64,000 bases of DNA from Streptomyces olivaceus (GCF_000721235.1 NZ_JOFH01000018.1:62001-126000); one strand, 5' to 3'; numbered from the stretch's first letter, positions 1-8,870 are shown. The notes: a model not told the origin generated them from the letters alone. Made by a program: numbers and translations.

Positions 1-2
1 GC

Positions 3-494
3 GGCAGCGGAGTCCCCTACACCTCGCTGCGCAACGGCTTCTACGCCGCCAGCGCGGTGAACTTCCTCGACCGGGCCCTGACCACCGGCGAGATCGTGCT
101 CCCGGCGGACGGGCCGGTCGCCTGGACCGCCCACGCCGACCTCGCCGAGGCGACCGCCGCCGTCCTGGCGGACGAGGGCCGCTTCGAGGGTCCCACCCCG
201 CCCCTCACCGCGTCGCGGGCGCTCAGTTTCGACGACATCGCGGAGACCGCCGCTGAGCTGACCGGCCGCACCTTCACCAGGGCCCTCGCGCCCGACGCCG
301 CCTTCCGGGACCAGTTGGTGGACCACGGCGTCCCCGCGGTCGCCGCCGACCAGGTCCTGGGCATCTTCGCCGCCGCCCGCGCGGGGGAATTCGCCGCGGC
401 CGACCCGGCGCTGGCCGAACTGCTGGGCCGCGAGCCGGCCGGCCTGCGCGACGTCCTGCGGGACGCGCTGCGCGAACGGACGTCCGCCGGCTGA
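3..494 (+). CDS. NmrA-like NAD(P)-dependent oxidoreductase, C-terminal part
   Basis: The window opens inside this gene, so only the last 163 codons are visible and the nucleotide-binding N terminus is missing. The visible part has the SLRNGFY stretch and a following 'DLAEATAAVLADEG' helix, which are typical of the C-terminal half of NmrA/QOR2-type atypical SDR proteins that reduce quinones or sense NADP(H). The frame is open from base 3, and the first in-frame GTG (57) is internal to the conserved region, so it is not the true start. It ends with TGA at 492-494. It converges on the minus-strand gene ending at 538. The family call rests on motif memory only. Confidence 0.75.
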   Translation, partial: GSGVPYTSLRNGFYAASAVNFLDRALTTGEIVLPADGPVAWTAHADLAEATAAVLADEGRFEGPTPPLTASRALSFDDIAETAAELTGRTFTRALAPDAAFRDQLVDHGVPAVAADQVLGIFAAARAGEFAAADPALAELLGREPAGLRDVLRDALRERTSAG

Positions 495-537
495 TCACGC
501 CGGGCGGGCGCCCTGGGGCGGGCCGGCGCCCGGCCGG

Positions 538-2136
538 TCAGCCCGAGGCCGCCTGCTCCATGATCTCCTTGATCCAGGCCTCCTTCTGCGCGGGGTCGTT
601 GAGGCTCGCCACCCACGCCGCCTCGTCCATCTTGTGCTGCTCGGGCCCCGCCTTCATGGCGATGAGGAGGGACATGCCGGACTGCCGCATGTCCCTCGTG
701 TTCCTGCTGCTCCCGGGGATGTCGGGGCCGGCCGCCAGGGAGTAGATCTCGTGTGCGATGAACCGTCGCTCGCCCTTCGACACCTTCTGCCAGAACTTCA
801 AGGCGTGCCCCAGCGATTCGCTGCGGGACTTGGCCTCCGGGTTCTCACCCTCCAGCGCCCAGCGGTCGGGGTGGTGGGCCTCTTCATAGCGCTTCGTGAC
901 GGCGCGCAGTGCCTTGTACAGGGTGACGCCGAGGATCAGGCCGCCGCCGGCCCCGGCGAGGCCCCATCCGACCGGGTTGCTCGCCAGCCCGGCGCCCACC
1001 ATCACGGCGTTCGCTATCGTCACGGCGCCCGCTCCGGCCTTGAGCGGCTCGCTCAGCGCGCCGCCGGCCGCCTCCTTGCCGATCTTGTTGATCTGCTTCT
1101 GCTTCACGAACTTCTGCGCCGTGTCCAGTCTCTGCACGTTCTTCTGCGCCTGGTCGAGGGTCTCCGCGACCTCATGGGCGACGCTCATCGCCTCCGCGGT
1201 CCCGCCGAGGGCGTCGGCGGCACCGAGCAGCCCGCCGGGGTTGTCCTCGTTCCAGTACGAGTCCAGGTTGGCGTAGGCACGCGCCGCGGCCCAGTTGGCC
1301 TCGATCCGCAGCTCCTCCAACTCGGTCAGCGACGCCGCGTGGACGGCCTCGGGGTCGCCCAGTTCCTTCACCTTCTTCAACTTGCTGATCGCTCCGCCGA
1401 TGCGGAACGCCGAGCGGACACCCTTCGCCGTGCCGACAACGGTGCTGGTGACACCGCTGGCCTCGGCCGCCATGGCGGCGTCCGCCGCATGCTGGACCTT
1501 GGTCACCTCCTTGGCGATAGCGGCGGTGTAGTTCGCCGAACTCGCGGCACCGACGACCGTGTCGGCTCCCTTGACGTTGGCCCTCCGGTCGTTCGTGTGG
1601 TGCTTGACCCCGGTCGGGCTCGCTTTGGCGGCTTTTCTGGACTTGTGCCAGTCGAAGGCGTTGACCGCGGTGCCGGGGACCTCCGTGACGAGGTTCATCG
1701 CTCCGGCGGAGGTCCCGGAGATGGCGGCGGAGTCCTTGAGGCCCGTGTCGGCGGTCGCGCTGGCCTGTTGGGACATGCCCGCGTTGCCGGGGGTCTGGAC
1801 GCCCTTGACCCAGGTGTCGACGGTGTCCAGGTTCTTCTTCAGCCTGTCGAGGAGCCCGGAGATCCGGTCGCGGTAGTTCTTCTTCGACTTCTTCTTCGCC
1901 TCCGCGGACGCGCCGCCGTTCTCCGGCGCCTTCCCCTTGTCCTCGCGCCGGGCGCGTTGCACCGCCGCGGTCGCCGCCTGGTTGCCGGCGCTGGACTGGA
2001 GCCCGAGGAGGGCCTGCTGCGCCGAGGTCCCGGTCCCGGACGGGCTCCCGGTCCGGCTCCCCTCCCGGCGCTCCCGCGCCGACGTCAGGGCGGCGACGGA
2101 TGGGCGTTCGGGGGTGCGGTGGACAGGGGCGCTCAT
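538..2136 (-). CDS. Helical protein with eCIS-cargo-like N-terminal motif
   Basis: This encodes 532 residues of unknown function. Residues about 43-55 read LLGLQSSAGNQA, the 'LQ..AGN.A' motif found near the N terminus of DUF4157-type and other proteins thought to be loaded into extracellular contractile injection systems (eCIS). A lysine-rich linker follows, then a long, mostly alpha-helical body. A hydrophobic glycine/alanine-rich segment (about residues 385-425, around GAGLASNPVGWGLAG) could insert into a membrane. The C-terminal 120 residues are charged and helical. There is no signal peptide. ATG at 2136 was chosen because AGGAGAGG lies 7 bases upstream; the ATG two codons earlier sits inside that site. 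No eCIS structural genes are in the window. A second protein with the same N-terminal motif lies at 14739-15776. Confidence 0.7.
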   Translation of the reverse strand: MSAPVHRTPERPSVAALTSARERREGSRTGSPSGTGTSAQQALLGLQSSAGNQAATAAVQRARREDKGKAPENGGASAEAKKKSKKNYRDRISGLLDRLKKNLDTVDTWVKGVQTPGNAGMSQQASATADTGLKDSAAISGTSAGAMNLVTEVPGTAVNAFDWHKSRKAAKASPTGVKHHTNDRRANVKGADTVVGAASSANYTAAIAKEVTKVQHAADAAMAAEASGVTSTVVGTAKGVRSAFRIGGAISKLKKVKELGDPEAVHAASLTELEELRIEANWAAARAYANLDSYWNEDNPGGLLGAADALGGTAEAMSVAHEVAETLDQAQKNVQRLDTAQKFVKQKQINKIGKEAAGGALSEPLKAGAGAVTIANAVMVGAGLASNPVGWGLAGAGGGLILGVTLYKALRAVTKRYEEAHHPDRWALEGENPEAKSRSESLGHALKFWQKVSKGERRFIAHEIYSLAAGPDIPGSSRNTRDMRQSGMSLLIAMKAGPEQHKMDEAAWVASLNDPAQKEAWIKEIMEQAASG

Positions 2137-2245
2137 GGACATACCTCTCCTGCTGCCGGACCGGGCGAGGCGAAGGTAGCCAGGCGTGATCAACAGAAGG
2201 GGGGCGGCAGGCAAACTTCCGGCGGACACGACGGAACACGTCGGG

Positions 2246-2370
2246 GCGGGCTCTCGCGCGAGGCCGCTCGGGGCGGGCCCTTGCGCGAGGCCGCGCCGGA
2301 CAGTCCCGGAGGCCGTCGCTGGAAGTCGCCCCTGGAAGTCGCCCCTGGAAGTCGTCTCTAGAAGTCGTCC
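2246..2370. repeat. Short tandem repeats between two minus-strand genes
   Basis: Two imperfect copies of a unit of about 27 bases (CGGGGCGGGC...GCGAGGCCGC) are followed at about 2325-2370 by four copies of a 12-base unit based on CTGGAAGTCGCC. The last copy runs into the 3' end of the lipoprotein gene and encodes its final Asp-Asp-Phe residues. No function is visible. Slippage during replication could explain it. Confidence 0.6.
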
Positions 2371-3032
2371 ATCCACACCACGATCCCGGTCCGGCCCGAC
2401 AGCACCGCCGCCGTCCCCGCCCGTACCGCCGCCGCGCAGCGGGCCGGGGTGAAGGACGCGGCGTCGTACGTCGTGGGGGTGCCGAGGCCCTCGCCGCGGA
2501 AGGAGGCGCCGGTCCAGTCGACGGCCGTGACGTTCTCCGTCGGTTCGGCCAGCTCCGCGCCGACGACCAGGAACTGCTGGTCGAGATGGTTCGGGGTGAC
2601 GTTGACGAGCGGGTCGACGAGGTCGTCGCCCGCGCTGACGATCAGGTCGGCCTCCGTGTCCATGGCACGCGTGACGGCCGGTATGAGGTCGGAGTCGCCG
2701 GCCGCGGTCACGGTCTCCAGGCCGACGTCCTGCTCCTCGGCCCACTCCCGGACCGCCTCCACCACCGTCCGGACGGGCTGCCCGTCGCCCGCCGTCACCA
2801 GGGTCACCCGGTAGCCGTCGGAGGGCCGTACGCCGTCCCAGGAACCCGGCTGCGGTGTGACGGTCGACTCCGGCGCGGGGGTCGTTCCCGGGGCGACGAA
2901 CCCCGCCCCCAGCCGGCCCACGGCGGAAGGGGCCGGGCGCGACGGTGACCCGTCGTCACCCGAGCCGCACCCGGTGAGCAGAGCGGCGGCGGCCGCGGTC
3001 AGCGCGGCGGCGGCCAGGTACGGGCGGCGCAA
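2358..3032 (-). CDS. Lipoprotein resembling a periplasmic binding protein
   Basis: This is a 224-residue predicted membrane-anchored lipoprotein. The signal peptide ends in a lipobox (LLTGCGS, Cys about residue 22), followed by a Pro/Ser/Thr-rich tether. The rest has the alternating strand/helix pattern of a periplasmic binding fold, with VTLVTAGDG, a TVVEAVREW helix and LIVSAGDDLVDPL, and most resembles BMP/ABC sugar-binding relatives. The ligand is unknown, and the protein is shorter than a full binding protein, so it may be one lobe or a degenerate member. The start is TTG at 3032, with AGGAGG nine bases upstream. It is followed by the eCIS-cargo-like gene in the same direction, about 220 bases on. 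Confidence 0.7.
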   Translation of the reverse strand: MRRPYLAAAALTAAAAALLTGCGSGDDGSPSRPAPSAVGRLGAGFVAPGTTPAPESTVTPQPGSWDGVRPSDGYRVTLVTAGDGQPVRTVVEAVREWAEEQDVGLETVTAAGDSDLIPAVTRAMDTEADLIVSAGDDLVDPLVNVTPNHLDQQFLVVGAELAEPTENVTAVDWTGASFRGEGLGTPTTYDAASFTPARCAAAVRAGTAAVLSGRTGIVVWMDDF

Positions 3033-3149
3033 GGGATCGTCCCTCCTAAGGGGTGGTGGAAGCGGAACGGGGGCACGGTGCCCCGGCGTTCCTCATCCTG
3101 CGCCGCCGCCCCCGCGCATCTCCAACGCAGGGCCCCCGGGCGCCCACAT

Positions 3150-3193
3150 GTTCGTACACGGTTCGCCGACCGGCCCCCTCCGGTTCACCGCGG
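3150..3193 (+). promoter_or_regulatory. PHO-box-like direct repeats (PhoP site)
   Basis: Four consecutive 11-base units begin at 3150, 3161, 3172 and 3183. Units 1, 2 and 4 start with GTTC (GTTCGTACACG, GTTCGCCGACC, GTTCACCGCGG); unit 3 is degenerate. Streptomyces PhoP binds 11-base direct repeats with a GTTCACC-like core. The array lies about 150 bases upstream of a secreted phosphoesterase, the kind of gene PhoP controls. The match is by eye. Confidence 0.55.
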
Positions 3194-3341
3194 GCGGGCG
3201 ATACCTGCCGATGGCCGGGAGAAGGTCCGAAGTTCAACCATGCCCCGGGCCGCGTTCGCCCGGCCTTCATCTCTCCCGGAGAGCTTGACGATCTCCACAG
3301 CACGCACACAAGTGCACGGAAGACGGAAGAAACGACACTTC

Positions 3342-5315
3342 ATGAGATCCATATCCTCAGCACGGGCCGACCGGTCCGTGCGTCGTCGCATGGCCACCGG
3401 TGCCACCGCGGCCGTCCTCGGTCTGACCGTGTCCCTGGGCGGCGCACTCGCCGCCCCCGTGGCCGCGGCCGACTCCGCCACCCTGACCGGCGTCGTCCTC
3501 GGCGTCGGTGCCGACGAGACCCAGCGCACCGTCAGCTGGTACTCCTCCGCCGACACCGCGCAGAAGATCCAGGTGACCCCCACCGCCCGGCTGACCGGCG
3601 GCGCCTTCCCCGCCGACGCGGCCGTCTTCGACGCGCTGGGCGCCGCCAACACGGCGGGCGGTGGCCACCACCGCAACGCCACCATCACCGGCCTGAAGGA
3701 GAACACCGGGTACTCCTACCGGGTCGGCAGCGAGGGCAACTGGTCGCCCACGTACTCCTTCAGGACGCAGGACTTCGAAGGCGACTACGACTTCCTCTTC
3801 TTCGGCGACCCGCAGATCGGCTCCTCCGGCAACGTCGCCAAGGACACCGCCGGCTGGAAGGACACCCTCGACGTCGCCTACCGGGCGAACCCGGACGCCG
3901 AACTCCTCGTCTCCGCGGGCGACCAGGTCGAGAGCGCCGGCAACGAGAGCCAGTGGGACGGCTTCCTCGCCCCCGACCAGCTCCGCCAGTACCCGGTCGC
4001 CGCCACCATCGGCAACCACGACGTCGGCAGCAAGGCGTACGAGCAGCACTTCGCCATGCCGAACACGGACCGGTCGGCCGAGTACTACGCCAACGGCGAC
4101 CCGGACTCCAACACCTCCGGCGGCAACTACTGGTACATCTACAAGGATGTGCTGTTCATCGACATCAACAGCAACAGCTACGCCACCTCGCAGGGCGGCG
4201 GCGGTGACGCGGCGCACGCCAAGTACATCACCGACGTAGTCAACCAGCACGGCGACGAGGCGAAGTGGAAGGTGCTCGTCTTCCACCACTCGATCTATTC
4301 GCCCGCCTCGCACGCCAAGGACAAGGACAACAAGGCGCGTCGGGCCGACCTGCCCGCCACCATCTCCAAGATGGGCGTCGACATGGTCCTCCAGGGCCAC
4401 GACCACAGCTACTCGCGCAGCTACGAGATCAAGGACGGCGAGCGGGCGAACCCGGCCGAGCAGCCCGGCCAGGGCGACATCTACCCGGGCCCCGGCGGCG
4501 TCCTCTACGTCACCGCCAACTCGGCCTCCGGCTCGAAGTACTACGACATCACGAAGCCCGACGACAGCGGCACCAGCGGCTCCGGCAACGGCGCGGACCC
4601 GAGCGACCCGGACCGCTACTGGTACAACTCGGTCCAGAACCAGGAGCACGTCCGCTCCTACATGAAGGTCCAGGTCAAGAGCGACAAGGTCGTCGTGGAG
4701 AACCTCCGCAGCGGCACCTGCGCGGCGCCCAACGCCTCCGTCGAGAACGGCAGTTGGTGCAACAACACCAGCGAGAAGCAGCCGGTCGGCTCGGTCGTCG
4801 ACAAGTTCACCATTCACCCGCACCACGGTGACGGCCAGCAGCTCCAGGTCGACGTGCCCGAGCCGGCGCCGGGCGAGTTCGGCTGGACCATCGACGGCTA
4901 CAACGGGCTGGTCGACCTGGGCACCGCCAAGGAGGTCGGCGGCGACCACTTCACCGCCACCGGCAAGATCAACCCGATCGTCGTCTCCGACACCCGCCGC
5001 TCGCTCTCCCCGTGGTCGGTGTCGGCCAACGTGAGCGACTTCAAGGACGCCCGGAAGACCTTCTCGGGCTCCTACCTGGGCTGGTCCCCGTACGTCCTCG
5101 ACCCGGGCGCCGGTGCCAAGGCGGGCTCGTCCGTGGCCTCCGGCTACGACGACGAGGGCAAGGGCCTGGCCGTCTCCCGCGGCCTGGGCTCCGCCGAGCA
5201 GGGCCACGCCCGCGGCAAGGCCAAGCTGGGCGCCGGTCTGGATCTGAAGATCCCGGACACCGTCGGCAAGGGCGGTTACCGCGCGACCCTCACGATCACC
5301 GCGCTGAGCAGCTGA
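3342..5315 (+). CDS. Secreted metallophosphoesterase (purple acid phosphatase-like)
   Basis: This 657-residue extracellular phosphatase or phosphodiesterase has a probable Tat signal peptide: an N-terminal RSVRRRMATG twin-arginine region, a hydrophobic stretch, and APVAAADS cleavage near residue 43. An N-terminal fibronectin-III/PAP-type beta domain (about 48-145) is followed by the calcineurin-like dinuclear metal domain. Its ligands are visible in order: GDPQ (155-158), SAGD (191-194), GNHD (224-227), FHHS and GHDHS. The C-terminal 170 residues are a beta-rich extra domain. ATG at 3342 is chosen because it starts the signal peptide; the frame is open further upstream but that part is non-coding in character. 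A PHO-box-like array upstream suggests induction by phosphate starvation. The exact substrate cannot be told. Confidence 0.9.
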   Translation: MRSISSARADRSVRRRMATGATAAVLGLTVSLGGALAAPVAAADSATLTGVVLGVGADETQRTVSWYSSADTAQKIQVTPTARLTGGAFPADAAVFDALGAANTAGGGHHRNATITGLKENTGYSYRVGSEGNWSPTYSFRTQDFEGDYDFLFFGDPQIGSSGNVAKDTAGWKDTLDVAYRANPDAELLVSAGDQVESAGNESQWDGFLAPDQLRQYPVAATIGNHDVGSKAYEQHFAMPNTDRSAEYYANGDPDSNTSGGNYWYIYKDVLFIDINSNSYATSQGGGGDAAHAKYITDVVNQHGDEAKWKVLVFHHSIYSPASHAKDKDNKARRADLPATISKMGVDMVLQGHDHSYSRSYEIKDGERANPAEQPGQGDIYPGPGGVLYVTANSASGSKYYDITKPDDSGTSGSGNGADPSDPDRYWYNSVQNQEHVRSYMKVQVKSDKVVVENLRSGTCAAPNASVENGSWCNNTSEKQPVGSVVDKFTIHPHHGDGQQLQVDVPEPAPGEFGWTIDGYNGLVDLGTAKEVGGDHFTATGKINPIVVSDTRRSLSPWSVSANVSDFKDARKTFSGSYLGWSPYVLDPGAGAKAGSSVASGYDDEGKGLAVSRGLGSAEQGHARGKAKLGAGLDLKIPDTVGKGGYRATLTITALSS

Positions 5316-5407
5316 CCGACTCCCGTCCCCCGGCGGGGCGGACCCGGCCCGCCCGGCCGTCCGCCCCGCCCCCTCCAGGAGAACCCCGAGCCAGGAGAAC
5401 CCCCGAG

Positions 5408-6472
5408 ATGCACACCCCCGCACCCCACCGCACCCTGGCCACGACCGTGCTGCCGGCCCTGCTGGCGGCCTTGTTGTTCGCGGTTCTCACCCCCGCCCCC
5501 GCCCGCGCGGCCGACGGCGACGTCACCTGGACCGTGCGGACGGCGTCCAACTCCTACGGCGAGGACCGCTCCAGCTTCCGCCACGGCGTCAACCCGGGCG
5601 GCGAGGTCGAGGACGCCATGGTCGTCGCCAACCGCGGCAAGACCGACCTGACCCTCGCGGTCTACGCCGCCGACGGCTACACCACCGAGAAGGGCCAACT
5701 CGACCTGCTCACCCGCGGCGAGAAGTCCACCGGCGTCGGCACCTGGCTGAAGCCCGGCCGCGGCACCGTGAAGATCGCCCCCGGCAGGACCGCCGAGATC
5801 CCCTTCACCGTCCGGGTCCCCGACAACGCCACCCCCGGCGACTACGTCGGCGGCATCCTGACCTCCCTGCGGCAGCCCGGCGACACCGAGGGCATCGCCG
5901 TCGACCGCCGCCTCGGCATCCGTGTCCAGCTGCGCGTGAGCGGTGCCCTGAAGCCCACGCTCGCCGTCGAGGACCTGCACGTCGACTACCACGGCACCGC
6001 CAACCCGTTCGGCCGGGGCGACGCCACCGTCACCTACACCCTCCACAACACCGGCAACGCACTCCTGTCCGGCACCCAGGACGTCACCCTCACCGGCCCC
6101 TTCGGCTGGACGTCCACCGACGCCGGAAAGATCGCCGCGCCGCCGGAACTGCTCCCCGGAGAGAAGTGGCAGGTGCGGGTACCGGTGCACGGCGTCACCC
6201 CGGCCTTCCGCCTCACCACCGAGGCGACGGTCACCCCCGCCGTCACCGGCGCCGCCGGTTCGGCCACCTCCCTGGAACCGGTCCACGCCACGGTCTCCGG
6301 CTGGGCGGTGCCCTGGCCGCTCCTGCTGCTGCTCGCCCTCGTCGCGGCCGCCGCCGTGACCGCGTACCTCCTGGTCCGCCGCAACCGCGCCCGCCGCAGG
6401 ACCCGCGAGGACGCCCGCGTACAGGAGGCCGTCGTGCAGGCCCTGCGCGACCGGGAGGACCAATCGGCCTGA
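5408..6472 (+). CDS. Surface protein with DUF916 (WxL-type peptidoglycan-binding) domain
   Basis: This encodes 354 residues with a signal peptide (cleavage near ARAADG, about residue 35). Two beta-sandwich regions match the DUF916/WxL-associated pattern: 'NPGGEVEDAMVVANRGKTDL' and 'IPFTVRVPDNATPGDYVGGI'. One transmembrane helix lies near the C terminus (about 298-320), followed by a basic cytoplasmic tail (RRNRARRR). It is therefore a single-pass protein with its bulk outside the membrane. Relatives bind peptidoglycan or act in surface adhesion. ATG at 5408 has AGGAG ten bases upstream. It follows the phosphoesterase by 92 bases on the same strand and may be co-transcribed. Confidence 0.8.
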   Translation: MHTPAPHRTLATTVLPALLAALLFAVLTPAPARAADGDVTWTVRTASNSYGEDRSSFRHGVNPGGEVEDAMVVANRGKTDLTLAVYAADGYTTEKGQLDLLTRGEKSTGVGTWLKPGRGTVKIAPGRTAEIPFTVRVPDNATPGDYVGGILTSLRQPGDTEGIAVDRRLGIRVQLRVSGALKPTLAVEDLHVDYHGTANPFGRGDATVTYTLHNTGNALLSGTQDVTLTGPFGWTSTDAGKIAAPPELLPGEKWQVRVPVHGVTPAFRLTTEATVTPAVTGAAGSATSLEPVHATVSGWAVPWPLLLLLALVAAAAVTAYLLVRRNRARRRTREDARVQEAVVQALRDREDQSA

Positions 6473-6577
6473 CGGGACCGGCCGAGAGGGGGCGCCGGGG
6501 TTCTGCGGAGCGGGCGCCGGGGCTCCAGGGCACCGCCCGGCCGGCGGTCGTGGCTCGGGACGGCCTCCGCCGCCCGC

Positions 6578-6790
6578 TCACCGGCTCCGGACCGACCAGA
6601 CCTCGGGGCCGCCGCCCCGCCACTCGATCAGCTCGGACGTCTCCACGTCGACGTCCTCGAGACCGGCCCGCCGGAGAAACTCGGCGACGTCCCCCAGGCC
6701 GTGCGCGAGGCCCAGGATCTCGCCGTCCGCACGGACCCGCCGACCGCCGCCCGGCGACGGCCGGCCCACCACTACAGGACGCCTGGCCAT
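6578..6790 (-). CDS. Small conserved Streptomyces protein, function unknown
   Basis: This predicts 70 residues beginning MARRPVVVGRPSPGGGRRV and ending in an 'ELIEWRGGGPEVW' stretch. Short proteins with this layout (basic GGGRRV start, an 'EILGLAH' strand, a 'DVAEFLRRAGL' helix, then IEWRGG) recur in Streptomyces. I recognise the family but no function is known to me. ATG at 6790 is the best start by homology pattern, though the GGAG upstream is too close to be ideal. The next gene on the plus strand starts 178 bases away, divergently. Confidence 0.55.
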   Translation of the reverse strand: MARRPVVVGRPSPGGGRRVRADGEILGLAHGLGDVAEFLRRAGLEDVDVETSELIEWRGGGPEVWSVRSR

Positions 6791-6968
6791 GACTCCAGCA
6801 TCCGCCCGCTGCGGCGCATCCGCATGTCGCGGGAGGGAGGAGGGCGTGAAAGAAGTGTGGTGGTGCCGGCGCCCTGTACTCGGCAGCGACGGTCCGACGA
6901 CCGGGCAGCGATGAGTTCTCCCCGCCCGGCAGGTCTCACCACCGTTGTCCACAGCACAGGAGGAGCAC

Positions 6969-7619
6969 GTGGCTCAGCTACTGAGAGTCCAGAACTTCAC
7001 CGTCTCCAGCGACGGGATCGGTGCCGGAGCCGGTGACGAACAGAGCCTCGAAAGGCCGTTCGGCCATGTCGATCCCGGGGAGCTGTTCCGCTGGGCCGGC
7101 GCCACGGCGAGCTGGCCCAACCGCACCGCCGCCGGGGGCAGCCGCGGTCTCGACGACTACTTCACGCGGGACTTCGCACACAACATCGGCGCCGAGATCA
7201 TGGGCCGCAACAAGTTCGGCCCGCAGCGCGGGCCCTGGCAGGACCACGCGTGGCAGGGCTGGTGGGGTGACGAGCCCCCCTTCCACACGCCGGTGTTCGT
7301 CATGACCCACCACCCGCGTCCCTCGTTCACGCTCTCCGACACCACGTTCCACTTCGTCGACGGCGACCCGGCCACCGTCCTGGAGCAGGCGCGGGGAGCG
7401 GCGCAGGGCAAGGACGTCCGACTCGGCGGCGGGGTCTCGGTCATCCGGGAGTTCCTCGACGCCGACCTCGTCGACACCCTGCACGTGGCCGTCTCGCCGG
7501 TGAAGCTCGGGTCCGGAGTACGGCTCTGGGAGTCCCCGGACGAGCTGCTCGACCGCTTCCACCTGGACGTCGTACCCAGCCCGAGCGGAGTGACCCACCA
7601 CCTCTTCTGGAGAAGGTGA
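6969..7619 (+). CDS. Dihydrofolate reductase / RibD C-terminal family protein
   Basis: This 216-residue soluble protein belongs to the RibD C-terminal (DHFR-like) family, NADPH-binding reductases found as many uncharacterised paralogues in actinomycetes. Visible features are the N-terminal strand QNFTVSSDG, 'AEIMGRNKFG', 'TPVFVMTHHPRP', the nucleotide-binding 'DVRLGGGVSVIREFLDADLVD' region and the closing 'HLFWRR'. GTG at 6969 is chosen over the GTG/ATG candidates eight codons earlier because AGGAGG lies five bases before it. The substrate is unknown; these proteins are not usually part of the riboflavin operon unless clustered with it, and no rib genes are present here. Confidence 0.85.
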   Translation: MAQLLRVQNFTVSSDGIGAGAGDEQSLERPFGHVDPGELFRWAGATASWPNRTAAGGSRGLDDYFTRDFAHNIGAEIMGRNKFGPQRGPWQDHAWQGWWGDEPPFHTPVFVMTHHPRPSFTLSDTTFHFVDGDPATVLEQARGAAQGKDVRLGGGVSVIREFLDADLVDTLHVAVSPVKLGSGVRLWESPDELLDRFHLDVVPSPSGVTHHLFWRR

Positions 7620-7719
7620 CCGGTCCCGCCCCTCACCGGTGTGGAGCAGCAGGCGCTGCGGGCAGCCTCAAGTCCTACGAGGATTCCCTGCACTGTGCAT
7701 CGATCCGGAGGGGTGCCCG

Positions 7720-8532
7720 ATGGCCGGTTTGCGTGCGCGTACGGACGAGGACACGGCAGGGACCGCGGGGCCCCTGCCGGCCGTCCTGGTGGCGGCCGTC
7801 TGCCTTGCCGTCGGGCAGGGCATCGGCCGGCTGGCCGTCAACCGGTCCGGCGTGGACCCCGCCTCGCACGCCGGGCTGGTGGTCCAGTGTTTCGCCGCCT
7901 TCGTCCCGACGCTTGCCCTCATCGGCGTATGGACCACCGTGCGGGAGCGGCGCCCTTTCTCGTCCCTGGGCTTCGCGGGAGCCGGGGCCGCCCGGAAAGC
8001 AGCACTGGGCGCCGGTGCGGCCGTCGTCGCGCTCCTGGTGCTCAACGCCGGCACCAGCGCCCTGAGCGACGCGGAGGGCAACGACCAGGGCGCCTCTCCC
8101 GCCCCGGGCACCGTCGTGCTGCTCCTCCTCGCGTTCACGGTGCAGGCGTCCACCGAAGAGGTGCTCTTCCGCGGCTTCCTCCTGCCGAGGATGACGGCGA
8201 GCCGGGGCGCCGCGGTCGGCGTGCTGGGCAGCTCCCTGCTCTTCGCGTGCGCGCACCTGGCGAACCCCGACGCCCCCGCCGCGTACGTCGTCATGACGTT
8301 CATGCTGGGCTGCGCCCTGGCGCTCTGGGCCCTCGCCGACGGCGGTATCTGGCGCACCTGCGCGTTCCACACGGTGTGGAACTTCCTGCCGAACATCACG
8401 GCCGACGGTTCGGACGAGAACGCGGCGGCCGGCTTCGACGGAGCCACACTGGGCGTCGCCGCCGCGGTCCTGGCCGCCGTCGTCGCGTACGCCTTCCGGT
8501 CGTACCGGCGAACCCTCGTGGCCCGCACGTGA
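7720..8532 (+). CDS. CPBP-family intramembrane metalloprotease (Abi/CaaX-like)
   Basis: This encodes 270 residues with about eight hydrophobic segments. The three CPBP family motifs are present: EEVLFRG (glutamate pair and arginine), 'FACAHLAN' (first His) and 'FHTVWN' (second His). Members cleave substrates in the membrane or act in bacteriocin self-protection and prenylated-protein processing. ATG at 7720 has GGAGGGG seven bases upstream. It converges on the zinc-ribbon gene, with 14 bases between stops. The partner is unknown; the site residues look intact, so an active enzyme is likely. Confidence 0.88.
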   Translation: MAGLRARTDEDTAGTAGPLPAVLVAAVCLAVGQGIGRLAVNRSGVDPASHAGLVVQCFAAFVPTLALIGVWTTVRERRPFSSLGFAGAGAARKAALGAGAAVVALLVLNAGTSALSDAEGNDQGASPAPGTVVLLLLAFTVQASTEEVLFRGFLLPRMTASRGAAVGVLGSSLLFACAHLANPDAPAAYVVMTFMLGCALALWALADGGIWRTCAFHTVWNFLPNITADGSDENAAAGFDGATLGVAAAVLAAVVAYAFRSYRRTLVART

Positions 8533-8546
8533 CGCGGGCCGTCCGC

Positions 8547-8870
8547 TCAACGCGACATCGGGATCGTCACGCCCCCTCCGCAGTGATGGCACTTCGGCAG
8601 GTAGGGGTTGTCGCTGGCCGCGAGGGCGCAGTCCCTGCAGATCAACCGGCCGCATTCGGTGCAGATCAGGGCGATGCCGTCGAGTGCGCCGTCATGGCTG
8701 ACCGTCACGGACGACTGGGACTGGAGCCTGACCCCGAGTTCTCCGGCGCAGCGGCCGCACGTGACCGTCTCACCGTTGGCCAGCCCGTGATCGAACCACG
8801 GCTGGTGACGGGCCTGCCCCGCAGAGGACACCGCCGGCGAGGAGCGCCTCTTCCTCCGAAACAGAGCCAC
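8547..8870 (-). CDS. Small four-CxxC zinc-ribbon protein
   Basis: This 107-residue soluble protein starts with a basic segment (FRRKRRSS) and carries four CxxC knuckles (CGRC, CTEC, CRDC, CHHC), enough for two structural zinc sites. There is no catalytic motif and no similarity I can name. The fold suggests a protein- or nucleic-acid-binding role. GTG at 8870 is preferred because GGAGG ends six bases before it; GTG at 8882 is possible and would add four residues. It converges with the CPBP protease gene. Confidence 0.65.
   Translation of the reverse strand: MALFRRKRRSSPAVSSAGQARHQPWFDHGLANGETVTCGRCAGELGVRLQSQSSVTVSHDGALDGIALICTECGRLICRDCALAASDNPYLPKCHHCGGGVTIPMSR

Noticed and set aside
3041..3341. 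Phosphoesterase start upstream of ATG 3342
   Set aside because: The frame is open to 3078, but that stretch carries the PHO-box array and would precede the signal peptide, which must be N-terminal.
3357..5423. Long minus-strand frame opposite the phosphoesterase
   Set aside because: It has a valine/glycine/alanine repeat composition typical of the complement of coding DNA, and no ribosome site.
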